A stretch of 64,000 bases of DNA. Origin: Armatimonadota bacterium. Lineage in GTDB: Bacteria > Sysuimicrobiota > Sysuimicrobiia > Sysuimicrobiales > Humicultoraceae. The stretch is from assembly GCA_031459715.1 (NCBI GenBank), contig JAVKIA010000009.1, positions 1 to 64,000 of the forward strand, given 5' to 3'. Shown here one piece after another: positions 34,101 to 41,444 of this stretch. Position 1 is the first letter of the stretch; every line of letters begins with the position of its first letter. The notes beneath the pieces are model-generated. The model worked only from the letters and a program-made list of their open reading frames with translations. It was not told the DNA's origin and did no database searches. The position numbers were made by a program, and so were the translations under genes.

Positions 34101-34300
34101 ACCACGCGGGTGACCAAATTCTCCACCTCCTCTGGCCCCGCGCCAGGATAACTCGTGGATACCGTGAGCCGGCCGAAGGAGACCTCGGGCAGCAGGTCGA
34201 TAGGCAGGCCGGCCAGCGCGCTGAGCCCCACCAGCACCACCGCGCTGAAGATGATGAGCGTGCCGATGGGCCGGGCGATGGCCAGGCGGGAGAGGTTCAC
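31115..34300 (-). CDS. RND efflux transporter, inner-membrane pump (AcrB/HAE family)
   Basis: 1061 residues, 12 membrane helices in two repeats with two large periplasmic loops. N-terminal LAIARPIGTLIIFSAVVLVG, then LPEVSFGRLTVSTSYPGAGP. TM4 carries ALGVGMLVDSSIVVLENIFR with the proton-relay aspartate. Near the end ALTGSLLALFLTE and GIVVNNAIILV are typical of hydrophobe/amphiphile (HAE) pumps rather than metal pumps. GTG start overlapping the adaptor's stop. Exports hydrophobic compounds from membrane or periplasm using the proton gradient. Confidence 0.92.
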   Translation of the reverse strand: MNLSRLAIARPIGTLIIFSAVVLVGLSALAGLPIDLLPEVSFGRLTVSTSYPGAGPEEVENLVTRVVEEAVSTVAGVRDVLSTSSEGSSRVTVTLPFGMDLDVAANDIRAALERVRRRRPEGAETPVIFKFDPSQFPIMQLGLVARDSQSTAALRQLAEEQILFRLERVPGVALADVQGGVRRQILVELDQGRMRALGVSARDVAGALAAANLAAPAGQVVEGARELGLRALSQFRTLEQIRRTVVSTRGRTPILVADVATVRQGTEQERGLVRINGQPGVLLQIQRQPGVNTVAVSNGVLQEVRQINSSLSGATLLLVGDNARFIRRSIASVQQALLVGGTLVVAVLFLFLRDPRSVLVIAAAVPISVVATFAVMLFSGYSLNLMTLGALALGVGMLVDSSIVVLENIFRHREMGYTGREAALQGTQEVLPAVVASTLTTIVVFLPIIFLRGEALTTQLFYQFSAVVIFALLCALAVSATLTPVLASFLPALKGGGERHWTASLVAAYRSLLQRALRHRATVYLVSLLVFALGLALYQFIGREVVPQADEGEIFVSVELPVGTPLPTTAEAMAGLERAAREVAAEIRDVTLTAGSAAFGGRSNRGFLRFRLKDRGERARSTEEVAAVLRQRLRVPGGRVFVRASAGSLSVLRFGQSDPIAVEIRGFDLGQGLRLGQRVRQMLEEIPGVTDASVAREELIPELAVRIDVERAAAFGLTPQQVVAALQVGVGGDVVTIFRQGGREQDVVVRLREGDRRTPQDVLALPLVTPGGEQVRLSQVAVLEREVAPASIFRKNRERVTTVTAGISGRDFGSVMQDVRSRIARLDLPPGFAVTFGEEFEEQQRANRQLVAGFLVAVGLVYAVMAVQFEQLLSPLLIMGAVPFALTGSLLALFLTETTLNIQSLTGLIVLVGIVVNNAIILVTFILTRHREEGLPLYQAVVDAAGVRLRPVLMTTATTVLGLLPVALGLGEGGELQAPLARSVLGGLLLSTLVTLVLIPTLYVSVEEFRAGLRQRRARRQERAPARRPLPVSGAASDAASDPAAGATIAKPAVRTARPLW

Positions 34301-35655
34301 GGCCGCTTCCTCCCGGACTCAGCAACGAGGACGGGCGCGCCGTCGCGCAGGGTGTGCTGGCCGGCGACCACCACCAGCTCCCCCGCTGCCAGACCGCGGC
34401 TGACTTCCACCCGCACGCCGTCACTGATCCCGGTCTGCACTTGGCGGGCGCGCGCCACCCCCTCTGCCACCACAAAGAGGCGCTTCACACCTTCCTGCTC
34501 CAGCACCGCGTCCACGGGCACCGTGACCACGTCGGTCCGGGCCACCAGCTCCAGCTCCACCCGTGCGGTCATCCCGGGGCGCAGCAGCCGTCCGGGATTG
34601 GGGACCTCGATGCGTACCTCCGCCGTGCGCGTCGAGGTGGCCAGCACCGGGCTGATGGAGACCACGAGGCCGGAGAAGATCCTCCCAGGAAGGGCATCGA
34701 TGCGCGCCGCCGCCCTCATACCCGGGCGGATGAATGCCGTCTCCCGCTCCGCCACCGGGATGGTGACCAGCACGGGATCCACATCCACCAGCTGGAGGAG
34801 CGACGTCGCCGGCGTCACCGTGGCTCCCGGGTCAACCATGCGGCGGCTGACCACGCCGGTCGCCGGCGCACGAACCGTACTCTCCCCTAGCAGGGACTCC
34901 GCCTGGTGCAGGGCCACCTCCCCCTGGGCCAGCTGGCTCTGCGCCTGGCGCAGGGCGACTTCCGCCTGGCGTACCTGCCGCCGCGCCACTTCCACCTCCT
35001 CCGGCCGCGGTCCGCCGCGCAGCATACGGAGCTGCTCCTCGGCGCTGCGCAGACGCGTCTCCTGCAGCACCACCTCCAGGCGGGCCGCCTCCACAGCCTG
35101 GCCGGCGACGAATCCCTGCGCGTAGAGCTCCTGGGCGCGACCGAGCTGCTGGCGACTGTACTCCAGGCTGGCGCCGGCCTGCCGCACCTGCTCCTCCGCC
35201 TGGCGGATCTGCTCCGGGGGCGCCCCGGCCAGGAGCTGGGCCAGGCGCGCCTCCTGGGTGGCCAGGGTGACCCGGGCCTGCTCCACCTGGAGACGCTGCG
35301 TGCGCACCGCAGCTAGGGCCTGCTCTACCTGGAAGCGCAGCTCCTTGGGGTCCAGGCGGACGACGACCTGCCCGCGGCGGACCAGGTCCCCCTCGCGTAC
35401 GGCCACCTCCGCCACCACCCCGCCGATGCGGGAGAAGACCTCCACGCGGGCACGCGCCGCCACCTCGCCGACGTAGACAGCGCGCATGGTGATCGTGCCG
35501 CGCGCTGCGGGAACAGCCTGGACCACCGTGGTCCGGGCCCGCGGCGTGGCGTTGTTCACGGCCTGCACCTGCCGCGCCCGGATGACCTCTACGGCGCGCC
35601 AGCCAGCCAGCGCGAGGAGCCCCGCGGCCAGGAGGATACCCACGACCCTTCGCAT
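34297..35655 (-). CDS. RND efflux periplasmic adaptor protein
   Basis: 452 residues. N-terminal anchor (RRVVGILLAAGLLALAGW), lipoyl halves (GGVVAEVAVREGDLVRRGQV and VRAPATGVVSRRMVDPGATV), a helical hairpin of about 130 residues, beta-barrel (ARIDALPGRIFSGLVVSISP) and membrane-proximal domains. The ATG at 35655 is preceded by GAGGTAGGGG. Tightly coupled to the RND pump gene, it bridges that pump to the TolC-type channel encoded just upstream. Confidence 0.9.
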   Translation of the reverse strand: MRRVVGILLAAGLLALAGWRAVEVIRARQVQAVNNATPRARTTVVQAVPAARGTITMRAVYVGEVAARARVEVFSRIGGVVAEVAVREGDLVRRGQVVVRLDPKELRFQVEQALAAVRTQRLQVEQARVTLATQEARLAQLLAGAPPEQIRQAEEQVRQAGASLEYSRQQLGRAQELYAQGFVAGQAVEAARLEVVLQETRLRSAEEQLRMLRGGPRPEEVEVARRQVRQAEVALRQAQSQLAQGEVALHQAESLLGESTVRAPATGVVSRRMVDPGATVTPATSLLQLVDVDPVLVTIPVAERETAFIRPGMRAAARIDALPGRIFSGLVVSISPVLATSTRTAEVRIEVPNPGRLLRPGMTARVELELVARTDVVTVPVDAVLEQEGVKRLFVVAEGVARARQVQTGISDGVRVEVSRGLAAGELVVVAGQHTLRDGAPVLVAESGRKRP

Positions 35656-35685
35656 ACCCCTACCTCGCTCCCGCTCCAACAGAGG

Positions 35686-36975
35686 TCATGGGAGGACGGG
35701 GAGCGCCACCGCCCGCCGCAGCGCCGCTGTGGTGGTCCAGCGATCCGCCGCAGCCTGCGCCAGAGCCACCTCAGCCGCCGCCAGATCCGTCTGCGCGGTG
35801 ACCACCTCGACGATGGTGCCCACACCCGCCGCATACCGCCCCTGGGCCACGTTGAACGCCTCCCGTGCCGCCGTAGCGGAGCGCCGGGCCGCTTCCAGCT
35901 TCGCCGCCGCCGTGGCCACCTGCAGCCGGGCCAGGAGCGCCTCCTGCCAGACCTGGAAGCGGACGCTCTCCAGCCGCGCCCGGCTGGTCTCCAGGCCGGC
36001 GCGCGCCGCCTCGATCTGCGCCGCGCGCCGTCCGCCGTCGTGCAGCGGCACCGCCACACCCACCCCCACCGACCATGCGCCGGCCGCACCCGTTCCGCTG
36101 CCCGCGGTGCTCACCAGGACGTAGCGGCCGTCCAGGGTGACGGTAACTCCCCCCTGCATCATGGCGATGGCCAGGGCTGCCTCCGCAGCGCGTACCTCCG
36201 CCTCCGCGCGCTGCACCTCGGGGCGCTGCAGCGCCCGCTGCGCTGCCTCTGTCTCGGAGACCTCCAGGGGCGGCGGCTCCCCCGGGGCGGTGACGGTGAC
36301 CGGGGATCCACCGTCCAGCCCCATCACCGTGCGCAGCGCCGACCGGCTGATCTCGGCCTGACCGCGGGCACTCACCTCGTCAAATTCGGAAGCGGCCAGG
36401 GCCGACTCCGCCCGGACCACATCCGCACGGGCCACCCTGCCCGCCCGAAAGTTGGCCTGCGCCGCCTGCAGCTGCGTGCGCGCCTGCCTCACCGCCTGCT
36501 CCCGGAGCGCGACCACCTGCTGCGCCACGATTACCGCCATGTAAGCCTGCACCGTCTGCAGGGCCACCTCTGCCAGCGCGGCGGCCAGCGCCTGGCGGGC
36601 GGCCTCAAGCTGCGCCTGGGCCTGACGGACCTGGACCTGGCGGACTCCTCCGTCGTAAAGAAGGTAGGTCACGCCCGTGCTCACCTGACCCGATGTGCTC
36701 ACGCTTCCGCCCGCACCGCCGAGACTGCCGCCGGCGCTCAGGCTCAGCGTGGGGGCCAGGCCGGCCTGCGCCGCGCGCACCTGGGCCTCTGCGGCCTTCA
36801 CCGCGGCACGGTTGGCCGCCACCTGCGGGTTGTGCTCCAGGGCGAAGGCCACCGCCTGGGGCAGAGTGAAGACCACCTGCCCGGCGGCGGGCGGCGCCAG
36901 GTGCAGGAGGAGGACGATACCGAGGGCGGCCACGCATCCGCCCCGCCCGCGCCTGCCCGGCGGTACTCTCTTCAT
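35686..36975 (-). CDS. TolC-family outer-membrane efflux protein
   Basis: 429 residues with signal peptide (GGCVAALGIVLLLHLAPPAAG). Two repeats of the outer-membrane efflux protein domain: FTLPQAVAFALEHNPQVAAN followed by long Ala/Gln-rich helices, and the second repeat with QIEAARAGLETSRAR. Forms the trimeric exit duct for the RND pump and probably the MacAB-like system. Its ATG overlaps the apgM stop by four bases (ATGA). Presence of TolC implies an outer membrane. Confidence 0.9.
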   Translation of the reverse strand: MKRVPPGRRGRGGCVAALGIVLLLHLAPPAAGQVVFTLPQAVAFALEHNPQVAANRAAVKAAEAQVRAAQAGLAPTLSLSAGGSLGGAGGSVSTSGQVSTGVTYLLYDGGVRQVQVRQAQAQLEAARQALAAALAEVALQTVQAYMAVIVAQQVVALREQAVRQARTQLQAAQANFRAGRVARADVVRAESALAASEFDEVSARGQAEISRSALRTVMGLDGGSPVTVTAPGEPPPLEVSETEAAQRALQRPEVQRAEAEVRAAEAALAIAMMQGGVTVTLDGRYVLVSTAGSGTGAAGAWSVGVGVAVPLHDGGRRAAQIEAARAGLETSRARLESVRFQVWQEALLARLQVATAAAKLEAARRSATAAREAFNVAQGRYAAGVGTIVEVVTAQTDLAAAEVALAQAAADRWTTTAALRRAVALPVLP

Positions 36976-38267
36976 CCCCTGGGGTCCCCTGGTGTGGCCT
37001 TCGCCCGGCCGCCCGGTCCCGCCGCCAGTTCGACGAGCAGGGGCAGCACCTGGGTTCCCTGCAGGGTCCCCAGGGATCCCCGGGCCGCCTCCGCCTCGGT
37101 GAACCGGGCCCTGCCGTCGCTGCCGCTGCCAGCCACCAGCAGCGGCACCGCATCGTCGCTGTGCCCGCGGATCTCGCAGGGTGTGGCGTGGTCTGCGGTC
37201 ACCGCCCACAGCCATTCCCCTGGAGCGGATGCCAGCAACGGCCCGAAGAACTGGGCGTCGATTTCCTCGATGCTGGCCCGCTTGCGCTCCCAGTCGCCGT
37301 CGTGTCCGGGTTCGTCCGGCCCCTTCAGGTGCAGGTAGAGCCCGTCGTAGGCCGCGATGGACTCAAGCGCCCTGGCCGCCCACGCCCGGTAGTCCACACC
37401 CGGGGCGATCTCCACGATGTCCATCCCCAGGTACCGGGCAATCCCGCGCTCCACCGGCATCTCCACCAGGCAGGCCAGGCGCGCCCCGAAGCGCTGCGCC
37501 AGCGGTGGCACCGCCGGCAGATGATCGCCAGCATCGCGCAGGAGAATGCCGTTGGCCGGCAGCAAGCCCGCGGCCTGGCGGCGCGCGTTCACCTCGTGCT
37601 CCTCCAGAACCGCCCGCGCCTTGCGCGTGAACTCGTTGACCAGCTCCGCCGCCACCCAGGCTTCGGGGCTGTCGTCCAGGGCACGGCACTCCTCCACCTC
37701 GGTGCCGACCACCGCCCTGGCCACGCCCAATCCCCCCGCTCGCGCGTACGCCGGATCGGTGTTGGTGATGCGGGCGGAGAGCTTCCCTTCCCGGGGGTAG
37801 AAGACAACCACGCAGCGGTGGCCCACAGTGGCCCCCAGGACGAACGATGCGGCCCCCGCCGCCAGTCGCACCTGGCTGTTCACCGCCTGGGCAAGCTGCT
37901 GTGCCTCTTCCGAGGTGAGGTTGCGACCCACGCGGCGGTCGACGATGCGCTGCCCGGCGCCCAGGGTGGCGAAGTTGCCGCGCAGCGCCAGGTCGCCGTC
38001 ATGGAAGAGCAGCCCCGCACCCAGGGCCTCCAGCGGACCGCGCCCCGTGTGGTAGGCCCGCGGGTCGTATCCCAGCATGGCCAACACCGCCACGTCCGAT
38101 TCGGGGGCGATGCCCGGCCCGACGGTCTGCACCAGACCCAGCCGGCCTTCCCGGGCCAGTTGGTCCAGGTGGGGCGTGCGCGCGGCCGCCAGCGGCGTCT
38201 GCCCGTCCATCGCGGCGATGGGGCGGTCACCCACCCCGTCCAGGATGACGTAGAGGATCTTCTTCAC
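36972..38267 (-). CDS. apgM: 2,3-bisphosphoglycerate-independent phosphoglycerate mutase, archaeal type
   Basis: 431 residues, alkaline-phosphatase superfamily. Metal site and catalytic motifs: ILDGVGDRP near the start, the nucleophile serine in GIAPESDVAVLAMLGYDP, GRGPLEALGAG, RGNFATL, LHLKGPDEPGHDGD, and TADHATPCEIRGHSDD near the C-terminus. Interconverts 3- and 2-phosphoglycerate in glycolysis and gluconeogenesis. Start is the GTG at 38267 with GGAGG six bases before. It is translationally coupled to the efflux operon downstream, an odd partner for a glycolytic gene. Confidence 0.92.
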   Translation of the reverse strand: MKKILYVILDGVGDRPIAAMDGQTPLAAARTPHLDQLAREGRLGLVQTVGPGIAPESDVAVLAMLGYDPRAYHTGRGPLEALGAGLLFHDGDLALRGNFATLGAGQRIVDRRVGRNLTSEEAQQLAQAVNSQVRLAAGAASFVLGATVGHRCVVVFYPREGKLSARITNTDPAYARAGGLGVARAVVGTEVEECRALDDSPEAWVAAELVNEFTRKARAVLEEHEVNARRQAAGLLPANGILLRDAGDHLPAVPPLAQRFGARLACLVEMPVERGIARYLGMDIVEIAPGVDYRAWAARALESIAAYDGLYLHLKGPDEPGHDGDWERKRASIEEIDAQFFGPLLASAPGEWLWAVTADHATPCEIRGHSDDAVPLLVAGSGSDGRARFTEAEAARGSLGTLQGTQVLPLLVELAAGPGGRAKATPGDPRG

Positions 38268-38293
38268 ACCAGGCCTCCAGGAAGCTCCATTCC

Positions 38294-38323
38294 AGGGTAC
38301 TGGACGCAGCCGGCCGGCCACAA
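38294..38323 (-). promoter_or_regulatory. Candidate promoter of the apgM-efflux operon
   Basis: TTGTGG (38323-38318), an 18-base spacer, and TACCCT (38299-38294), about 25 bases before the apgM start. Moderate match to sigma-70. The 127-base gap to dapF shows no other feature. Confidence 0.4.
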
Positions 38324-38394
38324 CAGAAAGACGACTGCCTCCCTGCACGGCCCTCGTCGGACACGTCGCGGCCGCACGCCCCCGGGCCTCTACC

Positions 38395-39267
38395 TTAGCG
38401 GGCGCGGCGCAGCCGCCGCAGGAGGCCGCCGGCGAACGTCCCGGCGCAGACTTCCTCCGCCGGGCCGGTGAGGTGCACCGTCCAGTCGGGGCTTATCCGC
38501 ACGGCGAGCCTCCCCCCCGGCATGGTCACGGCGACCCGCCGCCCGGCATGGCCCAGGCGCGCTGCCGCCGCGGCGGCAGCGGCAGCGCTCGTCCCGGAGG
38601 CCTGCGTCTCCCCGGCTCCCCGCTCCCAGATCAGGATCTCCAGACGGTCGCGGGCTGCGACCCTGGCCAGTTGCACATTCGTCCGCTGCGGGAAGGCGGG
38701 ATGGGTCTCCAGCCGGGGACCCAGGTGGCGCAGCCGGGCCACCTCCAGCCGATCCAAGAAGACGACGCAGTGCGGGTTGCCCAGGGAGACCGCGGTCACC
38801 CGAATCGACTCACCGTCTACCACCAGCGGCTCGTCCAGCACCTCGCGCGGCGGACCGGCCACAGGCACGGCGGTGCTCTGGAAGGAGGCTCGCCCCAGTT
38901 CCACGGTGATGGCGCCGACCTGCCCGGCGCGCAGCCGCAGGGTGGTGCGGGCGATGCCGCCTGGCGTCTCGATGGTAAAGGTGCGCCGCCGGGTGTACCC
39001 GTGATCGTATAGGAAGCGAGAGAGGATGCGCAGCCCGTTGCCGCTCTTCTCCGCCTCGCTGCCATCAGGGTTGAAGATGCGCACGCCGAAGGCGGCGCGG
39101 CGCGAGGGCACCAGGGCCAGGATCCCGTCGGCGCCTACGCCGGTGTGCCGCTGGCAGATCGCCCGCACCGCTCCGGGGCTGAGGCGAAAGGAGAGCGCCC
39201 GCGGGTCCACCACCAGGTAGTCGTTGCCCAGGCCGTGCCCCTTGACGAACCAGTCGCGTCCCCGCAT
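38395..39267 (-). CDS. DapF-like epimerase homologue with both catalytic cysteines replaced by serine
   Basis: 290 residues, full-length DapF fold with both halves. Substrate-binding motifs are kept: GHGLGNDYLVVD, NPDGSEAEKSGNGLR, SLGNPHCVVF and ERGAGETQASGTSAAAA. In diaminopimelate epimerase the two proton-transfer residues are the cysteines of MCGNG and of ACGTG. Here they are S75 (KSGNG) and S224 (ASGTS). The enzyme may be a slow epimerase, act on another amino acid, or have a different role. It lies 19 bases after ddl on the same strand, pointing to cell-wall amino-acid metabolism. Confidence 0.8.
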   Translation of the reverse strand: MRGRDWFVKGHGLGNDYLVVDPRALSFRLSPGAVRAICQRHTGVGADGILALVPSRRAAFGVRIFNPDGSEAEKSGNGLRILSRFLYDHGYTRRRTFTIETPGGIARTTLRLRAGQVGAITVELGRASFQSTAVPVAGPPREVLDEPLVVDGESIRVTAVSLGNPHCVVFLDRLEVARLRHLGPRLETHPAFPQRTNVQLARVAARDRLEILIWERGAGETQASGTSAAAAAAAAARLGHAGRRVAVTMPGGRLAVRISPDWTVHLTGPAEEVCAGTFAGGLLRRLRRAR

Positions 39268-39286
39268 CTCTGCGCGCCGGGCCTGG

Positions 39287-40333
39287 CTACCCCCGCCGCC
39301 GTAAGGCGCAGGCGATCAGCCGGTCCAGGAGGGCGTGAAATTCGATGCCGGCGGTGCGGGCTGCCAGGGGAAGCAGGCTGACGGCGGTCATCCCAGGGAT
39401 GGTGTTGACCTCCAGCACGAGCACCCGCCCGTCGCGGACGAACATGTCCACCCGGGACATGTCCCGGCAGCCCAGTACCTGGTGAGCCCGCACTGCCAGC
39501 TCCTGCGCCCGCTCCCCCACCGCCAGCGGCAGCCGCGCCGGGCAGATCTCCTCGCTGGCTCCGGGCGTGTACTTGGCCTCGTAGGTGAAGAACTCCCGCC
39601 GCGGGACGATCTCCACCAGAGGGAGGGCCTGCGCCTGCCCGGTGGCGGGGTCCTCCAGCACCGCGCCGGTGATCTCCGTGCCCCGGATATACTCCTCGAC
39701 CAGCACCACGTCCCCGTACGCCAGCGCCGCCTCGCAGGCAGGGCGTAACCCCTCCGGATCCCGCACGACGGCCACCCCGATGCTGGAGCCCAGGGCGTTG
39801 GGCTTGACCACGCAGGGGTAGCCCAGCGTCTTCGACACCTCGCCCGCGATGTGGGTCCACTCCCGAGCCATGCCCGCCCGGGTAACCACCACGGTAGCGG
39901 GTACGGGGATGTGGTTGAAGGCGAAGAGCTGCCGGCTGCGCAGCTTGTCCATGGCCAGGGCGCTGGCCAGGACGCCGGAGCCGGTGTAGGGGAGGCCGGC
40001 GAGCTCCAGCAGCCCCTGCACCGTGCCGTCCTCGCCGTAGGGGCCGTGCATGGCCACCAGCACCACATCCAGGGGACCGTCCTGCAGGACCCGGTCGATG
40101 CCGATGGCGCCGGAGCGGACGGCCAGCCTGCCGCCCTGCGGCGCCTCTCCCCCGGACAGCACCGGCGGCGGCCCGCCTCCCAGCGCCCACCGGCCGTCCG
40201 GCAGCACCTCCACGGGCACCGCCTGGTACCGGGCGGGATCCAGGGCTGCGAGGATCTGCCGCCCGGTGTGCAGGGAGACCTCGCGCTCCGGGGACGGACC
40301 ACCCATGAGTACGGCCACACGCAACCGGCTCAC
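39287..40333 (-). CDS. ddl: D-alanine--D-alanine ligase
   Basis: 348 residues, ATP-grasp. MGGPSPEREVSLHTG at the start, MHGPYGEDGTVQG, GSGVLASALAMDK, PCVVKPNALGSSIGV, LVEEYIRGTEITGAVL, SRVDMFVRDGRVLVLEVNT and PGMT are the expected motifs in order. It makes the D-Ala-D-Ala end of the peptidoglycan stem peptide in the cytoplasm. GTG at 40333 has AGGAGA upstream; longer starts lack a ribosome site. Confidence 0.95.
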   Translation of the reverse strand: MSRLRVAVLMGGPSPEREVSLHTGRQILAALDPARYQAVPVEVLPDGRWALGGGPPPVLSGGEAPQGGRLAVRSGAIGIDRVLQDGPLDVVLVAMHGPYGEDGTVQGLLELAGLPYTGSGVLASALAMDKLRSRQLFAFNHIPVPATVVVTRAGMAREWTHIAGEVSKTLGYPCVVKPNALGSSIGVAVVRDPEGLRPACEAALAYGDVVLVEEYIRGTEITGAVLEDPATGQAQALPLVEIVPRREFFTYEAKYTPGASEEICPARLPLAVGERAQELAVRAHQVLGCRDMSRVDMFVRDGRVLVLEVNTIPGMTAVSLLPLAARTAGIEFHALLDRLIACALRRRG

Positions 40334-40401
40334 CGGGAATTCTCCTGACGCTGCGGGAGGCGGCGGGAGGAGAGCAGGTCCGCCATGATACACTCAACCA
40401 G

Positions 40402-40434
40402 GCCCGTCCGCGGGCGGCTGGATAGCGGACGGGC
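40402..40434. repeat. Perfect 10-base inverted repeat between ddl and the HAD gene
   Basis: GCCCGTCCGC (40402-40411) and GCGGACGGGC (40425-40434) with 13 bases between, inside the 130-base divergent intergenic region. It could be an operator or a leader hairpin. TATCAT on the minus strand, near 40388, is a possible -10 for ddl, which would put this repeat at or upstream of the -35 region. Confidence 0.5.
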
Positions 40435-40463
40435 GCGCATCAGCATACGACAAACACACCGGC

Positions 40464-41255
40464 ATGAGCATTCGTCCGCACCCGTCGCCTCTCCTGCAGG
40501 GGGCGATCTTCGACCTCTTCGGCACCCTGGTCCGGCCGCTACGACCGCATCTCTCCGCGGTCGGCCCCAACAGCAGCGATGTCTTCGAGGAGGCCAACAC
40601 CGCCGGCCTCCTGCGCTGGGCCCAGGCCCGCGGGCTGCCTGTGCCGGCGGAAGCGGCGGAGGTGGTGCACGAGGCCCGGCAGTGGATGTGGACGGAGACG
40701 GCGGCCACCGGGCGGCAATTGCTCAACCGCCAGGCCATGGCGCGCGCGGCGCAGCGGCTGGGCTGGCCTCAGGACCCTGCGTTCCTGGAAGAGGCCTCCT
40801 GGGTCTTCTTCCAGCCGGAGATCGCCATGATCGCCCCCTACCCCGACGCGGCAGATGTGCTGGCGGCACTGCGCGACATGGGGCTGCGCCTGGCCGTGGT
40901 CTCCAACGCGTCCGACCACCGTCTGGTGGAGGCGGTGCTGGCGCGCACCGGGCTGGCGCAGTACCTCGACCCTGTCGTCTCGTCGGCGGGCTACGGGCGG
41001 ATCAAGCCGGACCCCGGGATATTCCGCGCCGTCCTGAACACCTGGAGGCTGGCCCCGCAGCAGTGCGTCATGGTGGGAGACACCCTGGACGCGGATGTGG
41101 GCGGGGCGCAGGCGCTGGGGATGCGCGCCATCCTGGTGACCATGGACCCGAACCCGCACAACGTCCCGCTGGCAGAGACCATCGCTCCCGACGCCGTCGC
41201 TGCCTCCTTGAGGGAGGCGGCGGACATCATCCGCCGCTGGATGGCTCCCCGCTAA
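40464..41255 (+). CDS. HAD-superfamily hydrolase
   Basis: 263 residues. Motif I FDLFGTLV (nucleophile aspartate), motif II VVSNASD, motif III lysine in YGRIKPDPGIF, motif IV GDTLDADVGGAQALGM. The alpha-helical cap between motifs I and II places it in subfamily I. Likely a phosphatase (phosphoglycolate phosphatase-like or a house-cleaning nucleotidase); the exact substrate cannot be read. Divergent from ddl and one of the few plus-strand genes here. Confidence 0.82.
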   Translation: MSIRPHPSPLLQGAIFDLFGTLVRPLRPHLSAVGPNSSDVFEEANTAGLLRWAQARGLPVPAEAAEVVHEARQWMWTETAATGRQLLNRQAMARAAQRLGWPQDPAFLEEASWVFFQPEIAMIAPYPDAADVLAALRDMGLRLAVVSNASDHRLVEAVLARTGLAQYLDPVVSSAGYGRIKPDPGIFRAVLNTWRLAPQQCVMVGDTLDADVGGAQALGMRAILVTMDPNPHNVPLAETIAPDAVAASLREAADIIRRWMAPR

Positions 41256-41391
41256 AGTTCGCGGCCATTGATTCTCTGTGTGCTTCACCCAGTTTCCCTC
41301 AACTTCAACCTCGTGCGGCGGGTGAGCGGACGGGCCGGGCCGCCGAAAGACTCCGGCACTGCCACTGCCGCCTGGTGAAAGCCAGACGGAG

Positions 41392-41415
41392 GCCGGAGGG
41401 ATCATCCTTCGGCCC
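41392..41415. terminator. Hairpin between convergent genes
   Basis: GGCCGGAGGGAT and ATCCTTCGGCC form an 11-base stem with one bulge and a very tight loop, in the 189-base gap between the convergent HAD and propeller genes. No U tract follows on either strand, so intrinsic termination is uncertain. The rest of the gap shows nothing recognisable. Confidence 0.35.
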
Positions 41416-41444
41416 CCGCGGCTTCTAGCGTTTCAACGCGCCGG

